A stretch of DNA of 29,812 bases from M3007 sp035299505 (GTDB taxonomy: Bacteria; Bacteroidota; Bacteroidia; Chitinophagales; Saprospiraceae): the NCBI GenBank assembly GCA_035299505.1, contig DATGWL010000203.1, positions 1-29,812 of the forward strand, written 5' to 3'. Position numbers and translations under genes: made by a program. The notes beneath the pieces are model-generated. The model searched no databases and was not told the origin of the DNA. It saw only the letters and a list, made by a program, of their open reading frames with translations. Shown here piece after piece: positions 1 to 7,982 of the stretch; within the stretch, counting starts at the first letter, position 1, and each line of letters starts with the position of its first letter.

Positions 1-160
1 TTGTCATTTAGGGGTCATTTATGTTGTCATTTAGGGGTCATTTTTTGGGTTATTGATGTCATTTAATCAACTTGGGTTGTTCAATGACCTTTTAAATGAC
101 CTTTTAAATGACCTTTTAAATGACCTTCAATGACCTTTTAAATGACCTTTTAAATGACCT
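1..160. repeat. Short-repeat array with opposed halves (GTCATTT / AATGACCTTTTA)
   Basis: The left half carries GTCATTT at 3-9, 14-20, 26-32, 37-43 and 58-64, including a 20-bp direct repeat at 1-20 and 24-43. The right half (83-160) is a tandem array of the 12-bp unit AATGACCTTTTA with copies at 83, 95, 107, 129 and 141 and partial copies at 119 and 153. The two halves are reverse-complementary in their core (GGTCATTT against AAATGACC), so a transcript could fold on itself. Small open frames here are by-products of the repeat. The window edge cuts the left side, so the full extent is unknown. Confidence 0.85.
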
Positions 161-261
161 CAAATTCAACCCTTCCGTTAAAACCGCGTTAAGCCCGCTC
201 TGTTCATCCAACGCAAATTCTGTCCGGACCATCCTGGCTTTTGAACCAACATCACTCTGCC

Positions 262-846
262 ATGAAAAACGTTCTTCGATTATTCCTGATCCTGTTGGGT
301 AGTTTCCCAATCCTGCTTTCTGCCCAACGCAAAGCTTTCGCCGACCGCTTCCTGCTGGGCGCTCATTATGGCTACTCTGAAGATTTTGTTTCTGAACGGG
401 ATATCATGTTCGAACGCGAACATTACACCGCCCTCAGAGCCGGTATTTCCCTGACGCCATTTTTGTATGCCGGTATTCAAACCCGTTTCATCAATGCCCG
501 CAATTATGAAACGGAATACGACCAGTATTACATGGCTGGCGTATGGACCCGCGGCTATTTGCTCCATCCGCACCCGAAAGAAGACAGGCTCATCAACCGC
601 GTGGGGGCCTTTCTGGAGGCCGGGTTTACCATGGGCAATTACGCCTACGAGTATTTACCCAACGGCGTCAATCGTTATTTCAAACGGGATGGCAACTGGT
701 ATATCCCCATGGCCATGGGCCTGGAATACCGCGTATGGCGTGGGCTCACCCTCGAAGCCGGCCTCAACCTGATCTACAACAACGGCGGCAGCTGGGATAA
801 ACAGGGAATTGCGTATTTGAGTTTGGGGGCTAATTACCATCTGTAG
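262..846 (+). CDS. Small secreted protein, probable outer-membrane beta-barrel
   Basis: I do not recognise a named family. The 194-residue product starts with a clear signal peptide (MKNVLRLFLILLGSFPILLSAQ), so it is exported. The mature part alternates aromatic and hydrophobic residues with charged ones, with strand-like stretches ending in glycine or tyrosine (for example LRAGISLTPFLYAGIQTRF and LTLEAGLNLIYNN), and it ends in SLGANYHL. That pattern is typical of small Bacteroidota outer-membrane barrels. The ATG at 262 is chosen because it places the signal peptide at the N terminus; the frame is open from a TTG at 241 but the extra seven residues look untranslated. It is monocistronic and converges on crtB, with a palindrome beginning 3 nt after its stop. 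Confidence 0.7.
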   Translation: MKNVLRLFLILLGSFPILLSAQRKAFADRFLLGAHYGYSEDFVSERDIMFEREHYTALRAGISLTPFLYAGIQTRFINARNYETEYDQYYMAGVWTRGYLLHPHPKEDRLINRVGAFLEAGFTMGNYAYEYLPNGVNRYFKRDGNWYIPMAMGLEYRVWRGLTLEAGLNLIYNNGGSWDKQGIAYLSLGANYHL

Positions 847-848
847 GT

Positions 849-949
849 TTCACCGCAAAGTACGCTAAGTGCGCAAAAGGCTACCCTGGGATAAGCCCGG
901 GATAGCCTTTTTTAATTTCTTTTGCGCACTTAGCGCCCTTTGCGGTGAA
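849..949. terminator. Nested palindrome acting as a two-way terminator
   Basis: The outer arms (TTCACCGCAAAG from 849, and its complement ending at 949) match over about 30 bp with two or three mismatches. An inner hairpin, AAAGGCTACCCTGGG against CCCGGGATAGCCTTT, is followed by a T run. It lies exactly between two convergent genes, 3 nt after the stop of 262-846 and directly against the crtB stop, so it probably ends transcription from both sides. The outer arm is a dispersed element; a related copy lies at 23043-23067. Confidence 0.8.
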
Positions 950-1792
950 TTACAACACCCCTAATTGATGCCTCAACGCAGAACTGCAAAGCAGGTACAT
1001 TTTGCGTTTTCCGGAAAGTCTGAAACGTTCCTGAGCTACGCGTTGCGGCGGGGCGCTTTTGATTTTCAAGAACAGGTGGGTGTAATATTTATACGCCAGG
1101 TAGACCCCCAGGCGGGAGCCTTTGGGCAAATTGCGGATACCTTCAAGCGCCGCATCAAAATCTTCCTTGATATCAGCTTCGATGCGCCATTTATCTTCCT
1201 GGGTAAAGCGGGAAAAATCCACACCCGGAAAATACACCCGGCCCCGATCTTCGTGGTCACTCCGGATGTCACGCAGGAAATTGATCTTCTGAAACGCAGC
1301 ACCCAGTCGGCGGGCAGGCTCTTTGAGTCGCTGATAACGGGCATCGTCGCCCTCGCAGAACACGCGCAGGCACATGAGGCCAACCACCTCTGCCGAGCCA
1401 TAAATATACTCGTTGTATCGCGCCGCGTCGTAGGTAGACTCCGTCAGGTCCATGGCCATGCTGTCGAGGAAAGCCTCAATCAGTTCGCGGTCAATGTTAT
1501 ATTGATGAACCACTTCCTGAAACGATTGCAATACCGGATTCAGGCTGATGCCTTCTTCTATGGCCTTCCAGGTGTCTTCCCGGAAGCGCTGCAGCAAGGC
1601 TTCTTTCGGGTAATCGTGGAAAGTATCCACAATCTCGTCGGCAAACCGAACGAAACCATAGATGCTGTAAATAGGTGAACGAAACCTGGGGTGAAACAGC
1701 CTGATTCCCAAAGAGAAAGAGGTACTGTAACGACGGGTGATGAGTTTGCTGCACTCGGTACAGGTACTTTGGAATAATGCTAGATGATTCAT
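950..1792 (-). CDS. crtB: Phytoene synthase
   Basis: Condenses two geranylgeranyl diphosphates to phytoene, the first committed carotenoid step, at the inner face of the membrane. Numbered from the ATG at 1792 (280 residues), both aspartate-rich motifs of the squalene/phytoene synthase family are present: D52-E-I-V-D56 in the FVRFADEIVD segment, and D175-I-R-S-D179 in NFLRDIRSDHEDRGRVYFP. The N-terminal segment SKLITRRYSTSFSLGI is also typical. The frame stays open to an ATG at 1834 that directly follows the crtI stop codon. I prefer 1792 because family members start about 20 residues before the STSFSLGI segment, but translational coupling from 1834 is possible. It is the second gene of a crtI-crtB unit. 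No cyclase or hydroxylase gene is nearby, so the end product depends on genes elsewhere. Confidence 0.93.
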   Translation of the reverse strand: MNHLALFQSTCTECSKLITRRYSTSFSLGIRLFHPRFRSPIYSIYGFVRFADEIVDTFHDYPKEALLQRFREDTWKAIEEGISLNPVLQSFQEVVHQYNIDRELIEAFLDSMAMDLTESTYDAARYNEYIYGSAEVVGLMCLRVFCEGDDARYQRLKEPARRLGAAFQKINFLRDIRSDHEDRGRVYFPGVDFSRFTQEDKWRIEADIKEDFDAALEGIRNLPKGSRLGVYLAYKYYTHLFLKIKSAPPQRVAQERFRLSGKRKMYLLCSSALRHQLGVL

Positions 1793-1834
1793 TTTCGACG
1801 ACAGGTTGTTTATGTAGTTGGCGGAAAACAGCAT

Positions 1835-3331
1835 TTATCGGGCACTCCATTGCTTGACTTCGGCGGCCACTACCTGGCCACTGATGAGCGAAGGCGGTAC
1901 CCCCGGTCCCGGCACGGTTAGTTGGCCGGTATACCAGAGGTTGGAGAGTTTGCGGTTTTTCATTTTAGGTTTGAGGAATGCTGTTTGCAACAGCGTATTG
2001 GCCAATCCGTAGGCATTGCCCCGGAAAGCGTGGTAATCCTGCACAAAATCGGCATGGGCATAGCTGCGCTGGTATACAATATGTTGCCGGATGTCCATGC
2101 CCGTGAAACGCTCCAGGCGTTCCATCACCATATCAAAATACCGGGCGCGCACCTCCGGCGTGTCTTCCAGTCCGGGGGCTACCGGAATCAGCAAAAACAG
2201 GTTTTCGCAACCCGCCGGCGCTACCGATGGATCAGTTACCGACGGTGCGCTGGCATAAAACAAAGGTTTGCTCGGCCATTTCGGGTTGGTGTAAATCTCC
2301 TCGGAATGCAGCCCGAAATCTTCGTCGAAGAAAAGGTTGTGGTGTTTTAAACCCGGAATTCGGGTATTTACCCCCACATACCAGAGCAGACTGGAAGGCG
2401 CCATGACGCGTTTTTCCCAGTAATTGGACTTATAATTTCGGTTTTCGGGGTCCAGCAAGCGTGTTTCGATGTGATGATAATCAGCGCCGCCCACTACAGC
2501 GTCGGCGGTATAACGATGGCCATCGGTTGTGATAACCGAGGTTACTTTTCCGTTGTTGGTTTCAATCCGGGAAACCTCCTGCGCGGTTTTAATCTCCACG
2601 CCCAGCTCCCGGGCCAAATCCGCCATGGCCTCCACAATTTTGTGCATGCCACCCATGGGGTACCAGGTGCCCAGGCTCATATCGGCGTAATTCATGAGGC
2701 TGTACAGGGCCGGAGTGTTTTGTGGCGTGGCGCCCAGGAACAACACCGGAAATTCCAGAATCTGGATCAGACGTTCGTCTTTGAATAGTTTGCGGACATG
2801 TTTAGACAAAGACGTAAACATTTGCAGCCGCATCATGCTCCCCAGGATGCGCAAATCGGCAAACTCCAGCAGGCTGTGGCTGGGTTTGTGCACAAATTCG
2901 CCCATACCCACACGGTATTTGTACTCCGCCTCGGCTAAAAACTGGCGCAACTTGGGAGCACTGCCCGGCTCAATGCTTTCAAACAACTTTTCGAGTTCCG
3001 ACATGTCGGCCGGAAGTGCCAGAACATCTTTGGGGGCGCCGGCTTGTTCAGGATTTTGAAAAATAACCTGATAAGAGGGGTCCAGCCGAACCAGTTGGTA
3101 GTAATCCGACACCTTTTTGTTGAATTGGGCAAAAAACTGCTCGAAAACATCCGGCATCCAATACCAGGATGGCCCCATGTCGAACACAAAACCTTCTGCC
3201 TCAAACTGGCGCGCACGACCGCCTAAGCCTTCGTTCTTCTCCAGAATCGTAACGGAAAACCCGTCTCTGGCCAGGAAACATGCGGCAGATAACCCGGAAA
3301 AACCGGAACCTATGACAATGACTTTTTTCAC
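1835..3331 (-). CDS. crtI: Phytoene desaturase (CrtI type)
   Basis: FAD-dependent desaturase that converts colourless phytoene to coloured carotenes such as neurosporene or lycopene. The 498-residue length is normal for CrtI. The N terminus holds the dinucleotide-binding fold, with G8-S-G-F-S-G13 followed by an acidic end at ILEKN and the GGRA motif. The C terminus has the family signature around LWYTGQLTVPGPGVPPSLISG. The start is GTG at 3331: translation from it gives MKKVIVIGSG, and no better ATG lies upstream. Gene order is crtI then crtB with no gap (TAA directly followed by ATG at 1834). The gene is divergent from 3643-5589, and its promoter must lie in the 310-bp shared upstream region, although I could not place it. 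Confidence 0.95.
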   Translation of the reverse strand: MKKVIVIGSGFSGLSAACFLARDGFSVTILEKNEGLGGRARQFEAEGFVFDMGPSWYWMPDVFEQFFAQFNKKVSDYYQLVRLDPSYQVIFQNPEQAGAPKDVLALPADMSELEKLFESIEPGSAPKLRQFLAEAEYKYRVGMGEFVHKPSHSLLEFADLRILGSMMRLQMFTSLSKHVRKLFKDERLIQILEFPVLFLGATPQNTPALYSLMNYADMSLGTWYPMGGMHKIVEAMADLARELGVEIKTAQEVSRIETNNGKVTSVITTDGHRYTADAVVGGADYHHIETRLLDPENRNYKSNYWEKRVMAPSSLLWYVGVNTRIPGLKHHNLFFDEDFGLHSEEIYTNPKWPSKPLFYASAPSVTDPSVAPAGCENLFLLIPVAPGLEDTPEVRARYFDMVMERLERFTGMDIRQHIVYQRSYAHADFVQDYHAFRGNAYGLANTLLQTAFLKPKMKNRKLSNLWYTGQLTVPGPGVPPSLISGQVVAAEVKQWSAR

Positions 3332-3362
3332 AACAGCGACCAGTGGATTTAAAGCAGATTAG

Positions 3363-3398
3363 TGGACTTTTGGACGATGGACTTTAAGATGTTGGACT
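3363..3398. repeat. Imperfect TGGACTT repeats upstream of crtI
   Basis: TGGAC recurs at 3363, 3371, 3378 and 3393, giving spacings of 8, 7 and 15 nt, close to a 7-bp period with slippage. It sits about 30 nt upstream of the crtI GTG and may lie in its leader. It resembles in style the cleaner heptad arrays farther right in the window. The rest of 3332-3642 holds the inverted repeat and the promoter element listed separately and no gene. Confidence 0.55.
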
Positions 3399-3517
3399 TT
3401 TACCTGGGGAGGAAGGAACATGCCAGCCTCTTCAGGTACATGTTTAAAGTTTAATATCCAGTAGTCCAAGTGTCTATCAATGGTACAAACATCGGGTTTG
3501 AACGCCAGATCACCTAA

Positions 3518-3554
3518 TTTTGTTTAACTTTTGTTCAAAAAAATTTAAACAAAA
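3518..3554. promoter_or_regulatory. AT-rich inverted repeat between divergent genes
   Basis: TTTTGTTTAA at 3518-3527 is perfectly complementary to TTAAACAAAA at 3545-3554, with a 17-nt spacer. It lies between crtI and the 3643 gene, and about 33 nt upstream of a -7 box for the latter. It could be an operator or simply AT-rich promoter DNA; nothing in the window identifies a regulator. Confidence 0.35.
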
Positions 3555-3586
3555 CTCAGTTTTACCGCCAAAAGCGTATTTGGAAC

Positions 3587-3594
3587 TATTTTTG
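3587..3594 (+). promoter_or_regulatory. Candidate -7 box (TATTTTTG) for the 3643 gene
   Basis: TATTTTTG matches the Bacteroidota -7 consensus TAnnTTTG exactly and lies 48 nt before the ATG at 3643. No TTG sits 17-23 nt upstream, so the -33 element is weak or absent. A transcript would have a leader of about 40 nt. Confidence 0.5.
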
Positions 3595-3642
3595 CATATG
3601 ATTTATCCCCACAACACCACACCCAAACCGAATCTGCATACC

Positions 3643-5589
3643 ATGAAGCGATTACTACTACTGCTCACCATCGGGAGCCTGACTCCAATCCTCTCCTGGG
3701 CACAACCTATGTCGTGGATCACTGATTGCAGCGACAAAAATTTTTGCCTGACTTTGGGGGCTTGTACACAAGGCCAGGTGTTTATGACAGAAAAGGCCGT
3801 TACCAACTGCGGCAGCCCGCTCATCAATTATTCTTATAAAATTGACCTCAACAACGATAATGTGGTGGATATCCAGTCGTCGGCTGATACGGTATCCGGA
3901 ACTTTTCAAAAAGGCACCCACAAAATCACCTGGCGCGCTTCCGACAACTGCGGAAACCTTCTCCAATGTACGTATATTTTCCAGGTAAAGGATTGTCAGC
4001 CGCCCAGTTTATTGTGCATCAATGGTTTGACCCAATCCCTGGATCAGCCAGATTGCACCATTGGATTCACACCGGAACAGTTTATTTTGACGCTGAACGA
4101 CAACTGTACGCCAACCAATCAGATAGAGCTGGGTATCCGAAAGGCTGGCGATGGCACCGGTTTCCCGAGTCAGGATTCCATTCATTTTGATCAATGTGAA
4201 AAAGGGTTCAACAGTATAGAAATTTGGGTGCGCGACGGGAACGGGTTATCCAATGTTTGCAACAACTATGTGTTGATTCAGGACAGCAACGAGGATTGTA
4301 TCTGCAACAACGACGCTGATGTTTTGTGGAGCGGTTGCGCGCGTACATTCACCAATGCCCAAATGAGCAATTTCAAGCTCATTTCCAAACTGGAAACCCT
4401 GCCCAACGCCGCCAACCCGCTGGTAAAAAACTATTCCCAAACCATTGAGGATTCCTGCTACACCCTGGCGATGGACAATATCCCGTTTGGCAACGACTAC
4501 AAGGCGGTAATCCGTGGCGAGCGCAAACTGGGCCCTCTGATTGGCGTTACCACTTACGACCTGGTACTGATGTCTAAACACATTCTGGCGCTGGAGCCTT
4601 TCACCAGCGTGTACCAATCTGTGGCGGCAGATGTAAACAAAAGTAAATCCGTTACCACCTTCGATGTGGTAGAAATCCGGAAACTCATTCTGGGCATTTA
4701 CGATACACTTCCACTGGTGCCAGCCTGGCGCATCACGCGTCCGGTGAGCAATCCGGAACATATTGCCAATTTCAATGCCCTGGTAGATACCTATCAGGTG
4801 TTTTTGCCCAACCTGATTGACGATGTGCACTATCAGGGCCTGAGTTTTATTGGTATCAAATATGGCGATGTAAATGGCTCGGCCTTGCTTCAGGGCGAAC
4901 CCGGGGCAGACGATCGCTACAATGCGCCGCCTGTGTTGCTGCAAATGGAAAATGTATGGCTGGAAGCGGGCGCAGAAATGCTGGTGCCGGTTCGATTGGG
5001 CGAGCGGCTGACGCTGGAAGGCTGGCAGCTATCTTTGCAGGCAGATCCGGGCAAACTGGAATTATTGGAATTAACCGGACTACCTGAAGATCATTATCGT
5101 TTGCAATCCCATTCCCTGAGGGCGCTTTGGGCCGATGGCAGCGGAAAGTCTATGGATCCTTCCCAGGCGGTGTTTTACCTGAAAGTCAGGGCATTGCAAG
5201 ACTGCTATTTATCCGAAGCCTTGTTGCTGGATATGGAATCCCTGCGTGCGGAAGTGTACGTATCGGGTGTGGAAAAAGCGCAGTCGCGCAGGCCATTGGT
5301 TTTGCATATTGGCGCACAGACAGGATCTCAGGCTGTGTTTTTCCCGCCGGCGCCCAATCCATTTACCCAGGAAACCCATTTTGATGTGTGGCTGAAACAG
5401 GCGGGCGTGGTGCATCTGGAACTTTTTGACCAGAACGGCAAACTGCTGCATACCGACCGGTTTGAGGTAGAGGCCGGGTTGCAGTCGTTGCATGTACGGG
5501 GAAGCGAATTGCCGGCGCAGGGCGTACTGATGTACCGGATTCGCGCCGATCAGGCTTCGGCGAGTGGGAAGCTGGTGCGTATTCCCTGA
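3643..5589 (+). CDS. T9SS-secreted protein with HYR-like domains and a dockerin-like segment
   Basis: A 648-residue secreted protein of unknown specific role. ATG 3643 is chosen because it begins the signal peptide MKRLLLLLTIGSLTPILSWAQ; the open frame upstream is not signal-like. Residues about 25-200 are cysteine-rich and contain two HYR-like units with the family marks (WRASDNCGNLLQCTYIFQVKD, and DNCTP). Residues about 288-358 look like a type I dockerin pair: TTYDLVLMSKHILAL, then DVNKSKSVTTFDVVEIRKLILG with alternating Ca-binding D/N/S positions. The last about 83 residues form a T9SS type A sorting domain, beginning FFPPAPNPF and ending GKLVRIP, so the protein should cross the outer membrane through the gliding/PorSS machinery. 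It is monocistronic with its own -7 box. The partner of the dockerin-like part is unknown. Confidence 0.82.
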   Translation: MKRLLLLLTIGSLTPILSWAQPMSWITDCSDKNFCLTLGACTQGQVFMTEKAVTNCGSPLINYSYKIDLNNDNVVDIQSSADTVSGTFQKGTHKITWRASDNCGNLLQCTYIFQVKDCQPPSLLCINGLTQSLDQPDCTIGFTPEQFILTLNDNCTPTNQIELGIRKAGDGTGFPSQDSIHFDQCEKGFNSIEIWVRDGNGLSNVCNNYVLIQDSNEDCICNNDADVLWSGCARTFTNAQMSNFKLISKLETLPNAANPLVKNYSQTIEDSCYTLAMDNIPFGNDYKAVIRGERKLGPLIGVTTYDLVLMSKHILALEPFTSVYQSVAADVNKSKSVTTFDVVEIRKLILGIYDTLPLVPAWRITRPVSNPEHIANFNALVDTYQVFLPNLIDDVHYQGLSFIGIKYGDVNGSALLQGEPGADDRYNAPPVLLQMENVWLEAGAEMLVPVRLGERLTLEGWQLSLQADPGKLELLELTGLPEDHYRLQSHSLRALWADGSGKSMDPSQAVFYLKVRALQDCYLSEALLLDMESLRAEVYVSGVEKAQSRRPLVLHIGAQTGSQAVFFPPAPNPFTQETHFDVWLKQAGVVHLELFDQNGKLLHTDRFEVEAGLQSLHVRGSELPAQGVLMYRIRADQASASGKLVRIP

Positions 5590-5658
5590 TCTTTGTTTTG
5601 GAACAAGGGTGACTTTTACCTCGCGGTGAGCGTCATCATGGCATAATCAACAAGTACT

Positions 5659-6405
5659 ATGAAGCTCAATACCCTCCATATTTTTCTTTTTTTAGCGCTG
5701 CTTCTGACAGCTGCAAGCCTATCGGCGCAGAATTTCCGGGTGCAGATAGCGGCTTACAACGAGCAAAAGTCTGCCGAATTTTTTAAGGAATACGGCATTG
5801 AAAATTATACAGAATCATCGGATCAGCTGGGGCTTTACCGGTATTTTGCCGGAGCCTACGAAACCCTCGAAGAAGCCGAACGCGTTTGCAAACAAATAGT
5901 GGCCAAGGGCTTCCCGCATGCCCATGTGGTAGATCTGGAAGTGCAAAAGGTATTGTGCGGCGCCGGGTGTCCGTATTTTCGCAACGGCATTGTGTTCAAC
6001 AGCAACAGCCCGGTAAACGTTATTTTCTTTGATTTTGGCAGGTTCAGTCTGACGGAAGACGCCAAGCCTATCCTGGATTTTTATTTTGAACAATTGCGCG
6101 ACAATCCCAGGCTCAAGTTGCTCATTTCAGGTTACGCCGATGGTGTAGGCAGTGCCGAAGCCAACCTGGAGCTTTCCACAGAAAGGGCACGCGCAGCGCG
6201 CAACTACCTGGCTTACAAGGGTATACGAGCCGACCGCATGCAAATGGAGGTGTTTGGAGAAGCCAATCCGCTCATGGCCAACAAAGACGAAGGCGACGAC
6301 CGCACCGACGCACCCAAAAACCGCAAATGGAACCGTCGGGTAGTATTGAAGCTGGTAAACGATTTCAGCGAGGCGCCGAGCGATAATGCTGTGATAAGGC
6401 AATAG
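5659..6405 (+). CDS. SPOR-OmpA family envelope protein
   Basis: A 248-residue exported protein (signal peptide MKLNTLHIFLFLALLLTAASLSAQ). Residues about 25-96 fit a SPOR domain, which binds denuded peptidoglycan glycan strands: FRVQIAAYNEQKSAEFF, then RYFAGAYETLEEAERVCKQI. Residues about 115-235 fit an OmpA C-terminal domain, which binds peptidoglycan stem peptides: VIFFDFGRFSLTEDAKPILD, ISGYADGVGSAEANLELSTERA and NRKWNRRVVLKL. The product probably anchors the outer membrane to the cell wall or acts at septal wall. Only 45 nt separate it from the flippase gene, so the two may be co-transcribed. Two cysteines (CGAGC) in the linker may form a disulfide. Confidence 0.88.
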   Translation: MKLNTLHIFLFLALLLTAASLSAQNFRVQIAAYNEQKSAEFFKEYGIENYTESSDQLGLYRYFAGAYETLEEAERVCKQIVAKGFPHAHVVDLEVQKVLCGAGCPYFRNGIVFNSNSPVNVIFFDFGRFSLTEDAKPILDFYFEQLRDNPRLKLLISGYADGVGSAEANLELSTERARAARNYLAYKGIRADRMQMEVFGEANPLMANKDEGDDRTDAPKNRKWNRRVVLKLVNDFSEAPSDNAVIRQ

Positions 6406-6450
6406 GTAGTCTTATTTGGTTACCTTGCGGGCCAGTTCTACCCTCCCGTT

Positions 6451-7902
6451 TTGAAACGCGAATTCATCCTCAACCTTCTTTTGCTGGTTTTCATCAACCT
6501 GTTGATCAAACCAGCCTTCATATTCGGCATCGACCTGGGTGTGCAAAACCGGGCGGGTGAACAGTACGGGGTGTATTTTGCCTTGCTCAACCTGGCATAT
6601 CTCTTTCAGATCCTCAACGATTTCGGCATTCAGAGTTTCAACAACCGGCACATCAGTCAGCACCCACAGCTGCTCCCCAAGTATTTTCCCAATTTACTGG
6701 CCATCAAATGGCTGTTGGCGCTGGTGTATGTGGTACTCACCATGGCAGTGGCCGGCGCCATACTGGGCTACGGCGCTGAGGCCCTGCAGATCCTGTTGGT
6801 GCTGCTCATCAATCAGGTGTTGGTGCAACTGGTATTGTTCCTGCGCTCCAACATCTCCGGCCTGGGGCATTACCGGCTGGATAGCCTGTTGTCGAGCCTG
6901 GATAAATTCCTGATGCTGCTTACCTGCGGCGTTTTTCTCTGGACCGATTGGTTTCCGTTTTCCCTGCTGCATTTTGCGCTGGCGCAAACCCTGGCGCTGG
7001 CATTAACTGTGCTGGTGGTATTTGGTTTGCTGCGTCGGAAAGCCCAATTTCCGGTCAGGCCGGGTTGGGCATCCAATTGGAAGGCGGGTAGGCCGGCGGT
7101 GTATGCCATGTTTCGGCAGAGCATGCCGTATGCGCTGGTGGTATTGCTCATGTTTGCCTATTCCCGCATGGACGCGGTGTTGCTGGAGCGCATGGCCGGC
7201 GCCTCGCATGCCGATGTGTACGCGGGCGCGTTCAGGCTGCTGGATGCCTGCAATATGTTCGGTTTTTTATTTGCATCGCTGTTATTGCCCATGTTTGCCA
7301 GATTACTCAAGGAAAAGGAGCCAGTTTGGCCGCTCACCTCATTGAGTTTCAAACTGATCTGGGCTGGCAGCATTACCCTGGCGGCGGCCATCTTTTTTGC
7401 CCGGGAGGATTTATTGCGATTAATGATGCCGGAGCGGGCCAGTGAGTACCGTTTTCAGGTGTTGGGGGTGTTGATCTGGACCTTTATTCCGCTGAGTGTT
7501 ACCCATATTTTCAGCACCCTGCTTACCGCCCGGGAGGATCTGATGCGCATGAACAGATTTTTTGTAGTAGGTGTAGTGATTGATTTGGTATTGAATCTGT
7601 TATTGATTCCGCACTGGCAAGCGCTGGGTTCGGCCATGGCGGCACTGGGTACGCAGGTGTTTGTAGCCGGCAGTCTGGTGTGGTTGTGTGTGCGCACCTT
7701 TTCTTTCAAGCCCAGCGTTAGAGGCTGGGTGCAAACCCTTGGATTTGCAATTTTTGTACTGATGGCAGACGGGGCATTATTTCTGTATACAGATATAGAC
7801 TGGAAGTGGAAATTTATAGGGGCATTGGGGCTGGGTGGCCTTGGTTTATTGGGGTTCAAAATGGTCGATTTTTCAGCGTTGATGCGCTTGAAAAAGGCCT
7901 GA
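6451..7902 (+). CDS. Polysaccharide biosynthesis flippase (MATE/Wzx-like)
   Basis: A 483-residue integral membrane protein with about 12-14 hydrophobic segments, as in the MOP (MATE/Wzx/MurJ) superfamily of lipid-linked oligosaccharide flippases. The N-terminal helix FILNLLLLVFINLLIKP, followed by the RAGEQYGVYFALLNLAYLFQILNDFGI region, matches the usual start of this group in Bacteroidota. The start is TTG at 6451: the frame is open back to the ompA-like stop at 6405, it contains no ATG or GTG, and the first internal Met would remove helices. The product should move lipid-linked glycan units across the inner membrane for surface polysaccharide. No polymerase or transferase gene is adjacent; a GT4 transferase lies 21 kb away. 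The substrate cannot be told from sequence. Confidence 0.87.
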   Translation: MKREFILNLLLLVFINLLIKPAFIFGIDLGVQNRAGEQYGVYFALLNLAYLFQILNDFGIQSFNNRHISQHPQLLPKYFPNLLAIKWLLALVYVVLTMAVAGAILGYGAEALQILLVLLINQVLVQLVLFLRSNISGLGHYRLDSLLSSLDKFLMLLTCGVFLWTDWFPFSLLHFALAQTLALALTVLVVFGLLRRKAQFPVRPGWASNWKAGRPAVYAMFRQSMPYALVVLLMFAYSRMDAVLLERMAGASHADVYAGAFRLLDACNMFGFLFASLLLPMFARLLKEKEPVWPLTSLSFKLIWAGSITLAAAIFFAREDLLRLMMPERASEYRFQVLGVLIWTFIPLSVTHIFSTLLTAREDLMRMNRFFVVGVVIDLVLNLLLIPHWQALGSAMAALGTQVFVAGSLVWLCVRTFSFKPSVRGWVQTLGFAIFVLMADGALFLYTDIDWKWKFIGALGLGGLGLLGFKMVDFSALMRLKKA

Positions 7903-7982
7903 TTGGGTGTCAATTGTGAATACAGTGTAAAATCTTGCCCCCGGGGCATCCAACTTATGCCTCTTGTGCAAGACCTTTGCAC

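Noticed and set aside
120..310. Small open frames on both strands at the left edge
   Set aside because: They are translations of the 12-bp repeat, with Leu-Asn-Asp or Lys-Arg-Ser-Phe words, not genes.
965..1678. 237-codon plus-strand frame opposite crtB
   Set aside because: It is the antisense shadow of a well-supported phytoene synthase gene.
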